Shown piece by piece: positions 12,101 through 23,646 of a DNA stretch of 64,000 bases (positions within the stretch are counted from its first letter, which is position 1; each line of letters opens with the position of its first letter). Source of the DNA: Brachionus manjavacas (Eukaryota; Rotifera; Eurotatoria; Ploima; Brachionidae). The stretch lies in contig JAHQIY010000006.1 in NCBI GenBank assembly GCA_019054805.1, forward strand, positions 5,208,001 through 5,272,000, in the 5' to 3' direction. Position numbers and translations under genes: made by a program. The notes beneath the pieces are model-generated. The model saw only the letters and a program-made list of their open reading frames with translations, was not told the origin of the DNA and searched no databases.

Positions 12101-15100
12101 AAAGTCGCGTGAACAATGGATTTTGGACTTTCCTGCTCAAATATCACTTACTGGCTCACAAATTTGGTGGACTACAGAAATAAACATGGCATTTGCCAAG
12201 TTGGAAGAGGGATTCGAAAATGCGCTCAAAGACTACTACAAAAAACAAGTTTCTCAATTGAATTCGCTAATTACAATGCTTTTGGGCGACTTGACCAAAA
12301 ATGACAGACAAAACATAATGACCATATGCACAATTGATGTGCACGCCAGAGATGTGGTCATGAAAATGATTGCCAATAAGATAGAAAATGCTGGCGAATT
12401 TTTGTGGCAGTGTCAATTGAGACACAGATGGGACGAGGAGAAAAAAGACTGCTACGCAAATATTTGCGATGCCCAGTTCAAATATGCGCATGAATACTTG
12501 GGCAATCAGCCGCGTCTAGTGGTAACACCATTGACTGATCGATGCTACATTACGTTGACTCAGTCGTTGAATTTGATCATGGGTGGCGCGCCAGCTGGTC
12601 CTGCGGGCACAGGCAAAACCGAAACTACCAAAGACTTGGGCAGATCGCTTGGCTTCATGGTTTATGTGTTCAATTGTTCCGAACAAATGGACTACAAGTC
12701 GTGTGGCAATATTTACAAGGGTTTGTCGCAGACAGGCGCCTGGGGATGCTTTGACGAGTTCAATAGAATTTCTGTGGAAGTTTTGTCAGTGGTGGCTGTG
12801 CAGGTGAAGAGCATTCAAGATGCTATCAGAGACAAAAAGAACAGGTTTATTTTCATGGGCGAAGACATCAAATTGAATTCGACAGTGGGCATTTTTATAA
12901 CCATGAATCCGGGCTATGCGGGCAGAACAGAATTGCCCGAAAATTTGAAAGCTCTCTTTAGGCCGTGTGCTATGGTGGTGCCTGACTTTGAATTGATCAG
13001 TGAAATTATGTTGGTGGCCGAGGGTTTTACCGAGGCACGTCTTCTAGCTCGTAAATTTATTACATTGTACACATTGTGCAGGGAGCTGTTGTCCAAGCAG
13101 GACCATTATGACTGGGGTCTACGAGCTATTAAGTCTGTGTTGGTTGTGGCCGGCTCGCTTCGCAGAGGCGATCGAGGCCGACCCGAAGATCAAGTGCTCA
13201 TCAGAGCATTGAGAGATTTTAACACGCCAAAAATTGTCACTGATGACTTGCCTATTTTCATGGGTCTAATTGGCGATTTGTTCCCGGCATTGGATGTGCC
13301 GCGCAAACGAGATCTCGAATTTGAGAAACAAATTAAACAAGCCACTGTTGACATGAAATTGCAGCCCGAAGATGGCTTCATTCTTAAAGTAGTGCAATTG
13401 CAGGAATTGTTCGAAGTGAGACACTCGGTGTTCATTGTTGGTAATGCTGGCACAGGAAAGAGTCAAATTTGGAAGGCCTTGAACCGAACATATCAAAATC
13501 AAAAGAAAAAGCCTGTCGCTGTTGACCTCAATCCCAAAGCGGTCACTAACGATGAGCTATTTGGTATTATAAACCCGGTTACCAGAGAGTGGAAAGATGG
13601 TCTATTTTCAGTTATAATGAGAGACTTGGCCAATTTGACCAGTGATGGTCCCAAATGGATAGTGCTCGATGGTGACATTGATCCAATGTGGATCGAATCG
13701 CTCAACACTGTGATGGATGATAATAAAGTTCTCACATTGGCCAGCAATGAGAGAATACCACTGACGCCAAGTATGAGACTGCTGTTCGAAATAAGTCATT
13801 TGAGAACAGCGACACCGGCTACTGTGAGTCGAGCTGGTATTTTGTACATAAATCCCGGAGACTTGGGCTGGAACCCGCAAGCAGCTAGTTGGATTGATAC
13901 CAGAGAAGTTCAAAGTGAAAAAGCAAATTTGACCATTTTATTTGATAAATATGTGCCGCAGTGTATGGATGCGATCAAAAATCGATTTAAGAAAATAACG
14001 CCCATCGTCGAGAATGCCCATGTGCACATGCTTTGCAATTTGTTAGAATGTTTGTTGACACCACAGAATACGCCCTTTGATTGTCCCAAAGATTTGTATG
14101 AGTTGTATTTTGTTTTCGCTTGTGTATGGGCTTTTGGTAGCTCTCTTTTCCAAGATCAAATTACTGATCATAGAGTTGAATTTTCCAAATGGTGGACTAC
14201 TGAATTCAAGACTATCAAATTTCCTACTCAAGGTAATTTGAACTATTTTTTTTACATTTAAAGAAAAATTACCCAATTTTGTTCATTTTCGAATATTTAA
14301 TTAAAAGTGAAAATTTGGAACAAATTATTTAGTAAAAATTATGAGTCAAGATTGAACAAGAAAAAAAATTAAATTTTTCTGATTTACCTGATAAATGAAA
14401 AATTTAATTTCTTTTCTTTTATAAATTAAAAAAACAATGGATATAAATTAAAATATTAATAAATAGTTTCTTTACTTCGAATTAAGAATGCAGTTTGAAC
14501 TGAATTTTAAAAAATTAAAATATAATTAATTAAAAATAAGATTAAAAAAATGTATTTATTTTTTTCTTGAATGATTCAATTAATTCGATTTTTATCATTT
14601 TGTTTTGTTTTTTATTTTAACTAAATTTTTAAAGTTTTTTAAAACAAATTTTTGATATGATTGTTTTTAATTTAATAATTTAATTTAAGATTCTTACTTA
14701 GAGAAAATTTTTTATTAAATCTCTAAAGTAATATTTAAAAAAATAAAGCATAAAAATATAGTAATGAAAACATACCCTTTTTTATATAAAAATTAATTAA
14801 CACTATATTTTTCCATATCGTAAATAATTTTTAATAAATTTTTAATTTACTTTCTTATTTTAACTTTTTTCTTAACTTTATCAGGAACCATTTTCGACTA
14901 CTACATTGACAATGAGAGCAAAAAATTTGAACCATGGACAAAACTTGTCTCCAAATTTAATCTTGATCCAGAGCTTCCACTTCAATCTGTCTTGGTCAGC
15001 ACATCCGAAACAACCCGCATTCGATACTTCATCGACTTACTACTTGAAAAAGGCCGTCCAATAATGTTGGTTGGCGCCGCAGGCAGTGGCAAAACAGTGC

Positions 15101-18100
15101 TCATAAACGACAAGCTAAACTCTCTGTCCGATGACTGGGTCGTTCTAAACGCTCCATTCAACTTTTACACTACATCAGAAATGCTTCAAGGAGTCCTAGA
15201 AAAACCATTAGAGAAAAAAGCCGGACGCAACTACGGTCCACCAGGTGCCAAACGTCTAGTCTACTTTATTGACGACATGAACATGCCAGAAGTGGACGCC
15301 TACGGCACTGTCCAACCTCACACACTACTCAGACAACATTTAGACTACAAACATTGGTACGACAGACAAAAGCTGTCTCTTAAGGAAATAAACAACTGTC
15401 AATATGTGTCGTGCATGAATCCGACTGCGGGCAGTTTTACCATTGATCCGCGCTTGCAACGCCACTTTGCAGTCTTTGCCGTATCGTTCCCAGGCAATGA
15501 AGCTCTACAAACCATCTACAATAGTATTTTATTCCAATTTTTGTCCAATGGCTTCGCTCAACAAGTGTGCAAGTATTCGCTCAATTTGGTCAATGCAGCT
15601 TTAGCTTTGCATCAAAAAGTCACCTCATCATTCTTGCCCACTGCAATCAAATTTCACTACATATTCAACTTGAGAGACTTGTCCAACATATTCCAGTATC
15701 TTTTGTTTGCCAAGCCGGACGTAATCAAAACTTCCAGCGACTTGATCAGGCTATTTTTGCACGAGTCCGAACGGGTCTACTGTGACAAACTAGTGGACAA
15801 AGAGGACATTCAGCTGTTTGGCAAGATACAGCGAGACATTATTAAAAAAACACTGGAGGATGTAAACGAGGAAGAGTGCTTCAAGCAGCCGAACATCTAC
15901 TGTCACTTTGCTCAGGGGGTCGGTGACCCGAAGTACGCAGCAATCGAAGGCTGGTCGTCACTAAACAAACTTTTGACTGACGCTTTGGAAAATTACAACG
16001 AACTGAATGCGGCCATGAATTTGGTGCTGTTCGAGGACGCCATGATGCATGTGTGCCGCATAAACCGCATCCTAGAGTCGCCCAGAGGCAACGCTCTGCT
16101 GATCGGTGTAGGAGGCTCAGGCAAGCAGAGTCTGAGTCGCTTGGCAGCTTCCATAAGCTCACTGGAAGTGTTTCAAGTAACTCTGCGCAAAGGATACTCT
16201 ATCACTGACCTAAAGACCGACATATCTCAGTTGTATGTCAAAGCTGGTCAGAAAAATATTGGCATGGTTTTTTTGATGACCGATGCCCAAGTGGCTGATG
16301 AAAAATTTCTAGTTCTCATCAATGACTTGTTGGCCTCGGGCGAAATTCCCGGCTTGTTCCCGGACGAACAAGTCGAAGACATTATATCTTCGATGCGCAA
16401 TGAGGTAAAGAGCATGGGCATTGATGATTCGCGCGAAAACTGCTGGAAGTACTTTATCGACAAAGTGCGTCGACTGCTCAAAGTGGTTCTGTGCTTTTCG
16501 CCGGTCGGATCCACGCTGAGAGTGCGTGGTCGCAAGTTTCCGGCCATTATCAACTGCACAAGCATTGACTGGTTCCATGAGTGGCCCGAAGAGGCTCTGC
16601 AGTCTGTGGCCAGACGCTTTTTGGCCGATATCGACCTGTTGCCCGAGGATTTCAAGGAAAGTGTGGCCAAATTTATGGCATTTGTGCACAAGAGTGTCAA
16701 CGAAATGAGTGTAGTGTATCTACAGAACGACAGACGCTACAATTACACTACGCCAAAGTCATTTTTGGAGCAGATATCGCTGTACAAGCGTTTGTTGAAC
16801 TTGAAGCACAAGGAGCTACAGGAGAAGATAGTTCGGTTGGAAAATGGCTTGGTAAAATTGCAGTCCACGTCGAAACAAGTGGACGATTTGAAGGACAAAT
16901 TGGCAGCGCAGGAAGTCGAAGTGAAACAAAAGAATGAGGACGCTGACAAATTGATCAAGATTGTTAGCACAGAGACCGAAAAGGTGAGCAAAGAAAAGGC
17001 GATTGCGGACGAAGAGCAGGCCAAAGTGACAGAAATAAGCACTGAGGTTGGAAAAAAGCAAACTGATTGTGAACGAGACCTGGCCAAAGCGCTGCCGGCT
17101 CTAGAGGCCGCCCAAAAAGCTCTGGACACTTTGGACAAGACAAATTTGACCGAAATGAAGTCGTTTGCCAATCCGCCACCAGCTGTCATATTGGTGAGCT
17201 CGGCTGTGCTGGTGTTGATGGCTCCTGGCGGCAAAGTGCCCAAGGACAGATCGTGGAAGGCTGCCAAAGCAATGATGGGCAACGTGGACAAATTTCTAGT
17301 CGATCTAAAAACCTACGACAAGGACAACATACCCGAAATGTGCCGCAAAGAAGTCCAACAGTACATCAAAGAAAAGTTGTTTGATCCCGAATTGGTCAAG
17401 TCACAATCGTCGGCCGCTGCCGGCCTTTGCTCCTGGGTGCTCAATATACTCACCTACTACGAGGTCTACTGTGACGTGGCTCCCAAGCGAATGGCTTTGC
17501 AAAAGGCCAACGCTGAACTGCAAGCTGCTAAAGACAAGCTGGCTGCTGTGGAAAAAAAAGTCACCGACTTGCAGACCCAATTGAAAGTGTTGACCGACGA
17601 ATTTGACGGAGCTGCTGCGGCCAAGCAAAAATGTGAACAAGAAGCTCAGCAAACAGCGTACACAATCAACTTGGCCAATCGTCTGGTCGGCGGTTTGTCC
17701 TCTGAGAACGATAGATGGCGCGAATCGGTGAAAAACTTCCGCGAACAAGAAGAATGCTTGCCTGGCAATGTGCTGCTAGTCACTGCGTTCATATCCTACA
17801 TGGGATGCTTTACCAAACAGTACAGAGTCGAGTTGATGGAAAAATTCTGGGTGCCCTATTTGTCAAGTGTCAAGCCGGTCATATTGACCACACCGGACTT
17901 GAAAGTAATATCCATGCTGGTGGACGACGCCGACACGGCCCAATGGAACAACGAGGGCCTGCCCGGCGACCAAATGAGCATCGAGAACGCCACCATACTC
18001 ACCAGTTGTGACCGATGGCCGCTGATGATCGACCCGCAGCTCCAAGGCGTCAAATGGATCAAGACAAAGTATGGCGAAAGCCTCAAAGTAATCAGACTTG

Positions 18101-21099
18101 GCCAAAAGGGCTATTTGGACAAGATAGAGCAAGCGTTGGCCTCTGGCGACACGCTACTCATCGAAAATATCGAAGAGTCCATTGAGGCCGTGCTCGACCC
18201 GCTACTCGGCCGAAACACCATCAAAAAAGGCAAGGCGATCAAAATTGGCGACAAAGAGGTCGAGTACCATCCATCGTTCAAGCTTATCCTGCAGACAAAA
18301 TTGGCCAATCCGCACTACAAGCCAGAGATGCAAGCTCAGACCACACTGATCAATTTTACGGTGACACGCGATGGCCTCGAGGACCAAATATTGGCCGATG
18401 TGGTCGCCAAAGAAAGACCTGACCTGGAAAAGCTTAAGCTGGAGTTGACACGCGAAAACAACCAGTACAAAATAACGCTCAAACAATTGGAGGACTCGCT
18501 GCTCGCCCGGCTCAGTGCTGCCGAGGGAAATTTTCTCGGCGATGTTGAACTAGTGGAAAATTTGGAAAATACCAAAACAACTGCCATGGGCATCGAGGAA
18601 AAAGTCAAAGAAGCCATTCAGACATCGAAGAAAATAGACGAGGCGCGCGAGTTCTACCGACCAGCAGCCGCCCGAGCCTCCCTGATCTACTTTATCATGA
18701 ACGACTTGTGCAAAATAAATCCCATGTACCAATTTTCGCTCAAGGCGTTCAAAGTAGTGTTCTCCAAGGCGATCGAGCGAGCCGAGCCAGCCGAAGAAAT
18801 CAAGCAACGAGTTGTGAATCTAATCGACTCGATCACCTTCTCGGCCTTTATTTACACCACCCGGGGCCTCTTCGAACAACACAAGCTCATATTTACCAGT
18901 CAAATGGTCTTTCAAATTTTGTCCACGAACAAAGAAATCGACGGCAAAGAGCTCGAGTTCTTGCTCCGCTTTCCCATTCAGAGCAATGTGACGTCGCCGG
19001 TCGACTTTTTGAACGACAACTCGTGGGGCGGCATCAAGTCGTTGTCGTCAATGGGCGAGTTCACCAATTTGGACCGGGACATCGAAGGCTCGGCAAAGCG
19101 GTGGAAAAAGTTTGTCGAGTCCGAGTGTCCCGAAAAGGAGAAGTTTCCGCAAGAGTGGAAGAACAAAAACTCGCTGCAGAAGTTGTGCATGATGAGAGCG
19201 CTGAGGCCGGACCGTATGTTGTACGCGCTGAGCCTGTTTGTCGAGGAGAAGCTGGGCCGCAAGTACACCGAAAATAGGGCTGTGGAATTTTCCAAGTCGT
19301 TCGAGGAGACGACGCCGTCGACGCCCGTCTTTTTCATTCTGAGTCCGGGCGTCGACCCGCTCAAGGACGTCGAAGCCATTGGCAAAAAGCTCGGCTACAC
19401 CATGGACAACAAAAACTTCCACAACATTTCGCTAGGCCAAGGACAAGAGGTTGTTGCCGAACAAGCAATGGAAGTGGCGGCCAAAGAAGGCCACTGGGTC
19501 GTGCTGCAGAACGTTCATTTGGTGAGCAAATGGCTGTCCACATTGGAAAAGATGCTCGAGATTCACGGCGAGTCCGGACACGAAAATTTCCGCATGTTCA
19601 TATCGGCCGAGCCTGCCGGCGACCCGGCCGCCCACATCATACCCCAAGGCATCCTAGAAACAGCCATCAAAATAACCAACGAGCCGCCCACCGGCATGCA
19701 GGCCAATTTGCACAAAGCACTGGACAACTTCAACCAGGACACTATGGAAATGTGCGCCAAAGAGACCGAGTTCAAGTCCATTTTGTTCGCTTTGTGCTAC
19801 TTTCACGCAGTGGTTGCCGAGAGGCGCAAATTTGGCGCCCAAGGATGGAACAGAAACTATCCGTTTAACAACGGAGACTTGACCATAAGTGTAAATGTGT
19901 TGTACAATTATTTGGAGACGAATGCCAAAGTGCCGTGGGAAAATTTGCGCTATCTATTCGGCGAGATCATGTACGGTGGTCATATAACAGACGACTGGGA
20001 CCGCAGATTGTGTCGAGTCTATTTGGAAGAGTACATGAATCCGAACATGTTCGATGGCGAGCTGAATTTGGCGCCTGGTTTTCCCATACCGCCTAGCGCC
20101 GACTACAAGGGCTACCACAATTATATAGATGAAAATTTGCCGCCCGAAAGCCCCTATTTGTACGGTCTGCATCCGAACGCCGAGATCGACTTTTTGACCA
20201 CCACTTCGGAGAATTTGTTCCGCACTGTGCTCGAGTTGCAGCCTAGGGACGCGGCTGCGGGCGGCGCCGGCGAGGCTGGACAAACCAGAGAGGAGAAAAT
20301 CAAGCAAAAGTTGGACGACATTTTGGAAAAGCTGCCAGACGAATTTTTGGTGCGGGAATTGATGGCCAAGACAGAAGAGAAAACGCCGTACACTGTGGTC
20401 GCTTTGCAGGAATGTGAACGAATGAATTTTCTCACCAGAGAGATTAGACGCTCGCTCAAAGAGCTCAATTTGGGCCTCAAGGGCGAATTGACGATCACGC
20501 CCGAAATGGAGTCGCTACAAGAGTCGCTGTTTCTTGACTCGGTGCCGGCTTCGTGGACCAAACGAGCCTATCCGTCAATGTTCACGTTGGGTCTGTGGTA
20601 CGCCGACTTGTTGCAGCGTATTAAAGAGCTCGAAAATTGGACGGGCGACTTTCAGTTGCCGTCGGCCATTTGGCTAGGCGGCTTGTTCAATCCGCAGTCG
20701 TTTTTGACCGCCATTATGCAGACCACTGCTCGCAAGAACGAATGGCCCTTGGACAAAATGTGTTTGAGTGTGGACGTGACCAAAAAGAGTCGCGAAGAGC
20801 TAGGTGGTGCGCCCAGAGAAGGCGCTTATGTAACTGGTCTTTACATGGAAGGAGCTAGATGGGACGTGCAAACAAGTCAAATTGCCGAATCAAAACTAAA
20901 GGAACTAACGCCTTTGATGCCAGTCATATTTATAAAAGCTATTCCGCTTGATAGAAGAGAGACAAAGAATATTTACGAGTGTCCGGTATACAAGACTAAA
21001 ATGAGGGGACCCACTTTTGTTTGGACTTTTAACTTAAAGACTAAAGAAAAACCTGCTAAATGGGTACTTGGTGGTGTCGCTCTTTTGCTACAAGTTTAA
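6179..21099 (+). CDS. Axonemal outer-arm dynein heavy chain, beta class (DNAH9/11/17-like), six exons
   Basis: Microtubule motor that drives ciliary beating: the large ATPase subunit of outer dynein arms. My splice model uses GT/AG sites that keep frame throughout: exons 6179-6538, 6600-6796, 6852-7755, 7807-8388, 9096-14232 and 14885-21099, giving 4464 residues, close to the usual 4450-4500. Residues 1 to about 1800 form the N-terminal tail and linker. AAA1 has Walker A GPAGTGKT at about residue 1849 (12597), AAA2 GNAGTGKS at about 2130 (13440), AAA3 GAAGSGKT at about 2457 (15073), AAA4 GVGGSGKQ at about 2801 (16105). The coiled-coil stalk with its microtubule-binding tip spans about 3033-3337, followed by AAA5, AAA6 and the C-terminal domain. 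The AAA1 block ([25 protein letters not shown]) is essentially the family consensus. No stop or frameshift breaks it. Assignment to the beta class is firm; which of the DNAH9, 11 and 17 paralogues it matches is not resolved. Confidence 0.96.
8389..9095 (+). other. Dynein intron 4
   Basis: 707-bp AT-rich intron starting GTAAAA and ending TTATTAG. It separates ...NFDSQ from LIAVLKE, a join that matches the family. No nested gene or repeat was seen. Confidence 0.85.
14233..14884 (+). other. Dynein intron 5
   Basis: 652-bp AT-rich intron starting GTAATT and ending TTATCAG. It splits a glycine codon in [13 protein letters not shown], a strongly conserved stretch between AAA2 and AAA3. Nothing else was recognised inside. 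Confidence 0.88.
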
Positions 21100-21229
21100 A
21101 TATTTTTTTTATAAATATACCAAATATTTAAAATTAATATAATTACGAAAAAAAAATTTCAAAATTTTTTAGTTGTTTTTTAATAATTATTTTTGTTTTT
21201 TTCCTTTTTTTTAAATCGTTAATTTTTTA

Positions 21230-21235
21230 AATAAA
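21230..21235 (+). terminator. Dynein polyadenylation signal AATAAA
   Basis: A canonical AATAAA lies 131 bases after the dynein stop codon, in AT-rich sequence. It is the best candidate for the 3' end of the dynein transcript. Confidence 0.5.
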
Positions 21236-21502
21236 CTACAATAAGTAAATAAATTATTCAGATATTTTTTTATTTAATTCCCAAAAGCTTAGGTTGAAAA
21301 TGTTCACAATTGACAGTGACTATTTTTTATTCGAAAGCTTGTGGAAAATTTCCACCAACTCGGCATACCAAATGGTAATTTTCGATTTTCACCTTGCAGA
21401 CGATATTTTTTCACATTAATAAAGACTCATTTTTATCTGTCAAATTTTGTCAGCATAATTGGCAAACATTTGTAGGGTCTTGTCACCGCCATGGACAATT
21501 GA

Positions 21503-21842
21503 GGGGCTGTGAAGTTCATTTCAATTCGATCGTTTCAATTCAGAAAAACTTGAATAACTTTTTTACTAAAAGAGATAATTCAGTTCTGTAAAATGCTTAA
21601 TTATAAGCAACTTTGCTTAATTCAAAATATATGTCTGCAAAAACTCTGCAACTTAATTGCACACTTGATTGGAATACTTTTTAATGGGGTGCAAAATGCA
21701 GAAAATTGCAAAGTATTTTGCAGACTTATTTTACTGCATTAAGCAAATTTGCTTATAATTAAGCATTTTACAGAACTGAATTATCTCTTTTAGTAAAAAA
21801 GTTATTCAAGTTTTTCTGAATTGAAATGAACTTCACAACCCC
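21503..21842. mobile_element. Foldback MITE with arms over 100 bp, possibly MULE-derived
   Basis: The two ends are long inverted copies of each other. The left arm begins GGGGCTGTGAAGTTCA and continues through TTGAATAACTTTTTTACT and TTCAGTTCTGTAAAATGC. The right arm is the reverse complement with very few changes, except a short duplication near 21527 in the left arm. The unpaired centre is about 100 bases. Flanks GACAATTGA (21494-21502) and GACAAATGA (21843-21851) look like a 9-bp target duplication with one change, the size made by Mutator-like elements. It has no coding capacity. Its tips resemble those of the element at 34431-34792. Confidence 0.7.
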
Positions 21843-21859
21843 GACAAATGATAAAATAG

Positions 21860-22440
21860 CTGTACAATTAAGAATTTTATTATTATTTATTTGATTTGTA
21901 AGGCTAAGGCACTCAGATTAAATAAATAAAAAATAAAATTGAAATAAGATAAAAGCAAAATAAGTTAAAACAAATTATAAAAGAAAATCAACATAGATAA
22001 ATTGTAAAAGTAATGAAAGGTACAACATGTTTAATTATTGAACAGTTCAGGAAAGAAAGAAGAAATACTATGAGGTAGCAATCACACAATGGAGTCGATT
22101 ATTTGACATATCTTGATTCAAAACCCGCTTTGTATTCATCAACCAGCTAGACAACCAATGGAACAGAATGACGCAGTCCTTCCGCTACATATATTTCGCT
22201 CAATTCAAAAATTCGATTCGAGACAATTAAAAGTTAAAGTTTATTAAGGGTCTCATGATGCACAATATTGGAAAGAGTATCATATTTTAGTTTTAGTATA
22301 TAATGAACTGCTGAGTTTTGTAAGACTTGAATTTTTTAATGTTTGTCTCTAAAAAGGTTCATTTTTATTAGTTTATAAATAAGACAATCATACCAAATTC
22401 TAGCAAACTAATTAAATTCTGTAACAAAATTTATTTGTAA
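21860..22440 (-). pseudogene. Jockey-like LINE, 3' part of ORF2
   Basis: On the minus strand, in broken frames, are the segments ARIWYDCLIYKLIKMNLFRD, KIQVLQNSAVHYILKLKYDT, RIFELSEIYVAEGLRHSVPL and LVDEYKAGFESRYVK. These match the C-terminal region of jockey-type LINE ORF2 (QN-A--IL---Y, then FELSERY, then the terminal ESR block). The 3' tail ends in TAAATAATAATAAAA near 21875. Stops interrupt the frame. The region upstream, including the RT core, is missing. Confidence 0.65.
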
Positions 22441-22894
<454 letters not shown>

Positions 22895-22895
22895 G

Positions 22896-23048
22896 GCAAA
22901 TTCAAGTAATTTACAACTAATTCAAGAAGAAACTCAAGGTTTCCATTCCATAAATGAAAATTTAGTGCAAAGGTGTGTTAAATGCAATTCCAAATTAGTT
23001 AAGAAAAGATATTTTTATTGTCCTAGTGGTTGGAGCAAAAAATCATAG
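22896..23048 (+). pseudogene. Truncated copy of the 91-codon frame (C-terminal 50 codons)
   Basis: In frame with the copies at 34949 and 51021 but lacking their start and first 41 codons, which are replaced by the histone H4 fragment. The zinc-ribbon-like part CVKCNSKLVKKRYFYCPSGW is intact and the stop TAG is at the same place. No start codon is available, so it is not a gene by itself. Confidence 0.6.
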
Positions 23049-23088
23049 TATTTATCTGTGTTTTTTTTTACACAGATATATACTATGA
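23043..23088. repeat. Hairpin, 19-bp arms (unit 1)
   Basis: Left arm 23043-23061 (tcatagtatttatctgtgt) pairs with 23070-23088 (acacagatatatactatga) with one mismatch around an all-T loop. The stop codon TAG of the preceding frame is inside the left arm. Confidence 0.85.
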
Positions 23089-23646
23089 TATTACCAAATT
23101 TTTCAATTTGTTATACAAAAATTATTTTTTTATTTAAATTGTGGAAAATTTTATTAAATTTGTTTTTGAAAAAGAGTCTTATTAACATTGGATATTTTTA
23201 AAATTAAAATTAGATACTAAATTCATTTATTTAGATGCGGTGTTAAATAGCAGCTTCTAATCAATTACCATTCAAAAGAAATATTGGTCTGTGTAAATAA
23301 TGAATCAGCGACTGATAGAACTTCGGATCTATCCAAAGAGGATATCATAGTGATTATTATCTTTCCAAAAAAATCTATATAGCCTTAAAAATAAAAAATA
23401 TAAATTATCAAGCAACTATTTATTAATAATTACACGAAAAAAGAAGACTTTTTCAGATTTTGATGCTATTATTTATTTTAAAAAAAAATTAAAAAGCGTA
23501 AAAAAAAAAGAAAATTTTTTGATTTTAAACTTAAAAAATTTTATTTTATTAAAGTGAAACAAAGAAAAAATCAAACTGTAATTTAGGCAATAAATTGAAA
23601 AAAAGAGAAAGCGTTAAATTAAATTTAAAATTTAAAATCAAATAAA
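23089..23646. other. 3' flank of the chitin-binding gene
   Basis: AT-rich sequence shared by all three array units. It contains overlapping minus-strand AATAAA signals at 23540-23550, about 100 bases past the stop codon of the gene to the right. No other gene was seen. Confidence 0.5.

Noticed and set aside
23043-23088. Histone 3' stem-loop belonging to the H4 fragment
   Set aside because: The hairpin is much longer than the histone stem-loop, occurs in all three units, and the H4 fragment is next to only one of them.
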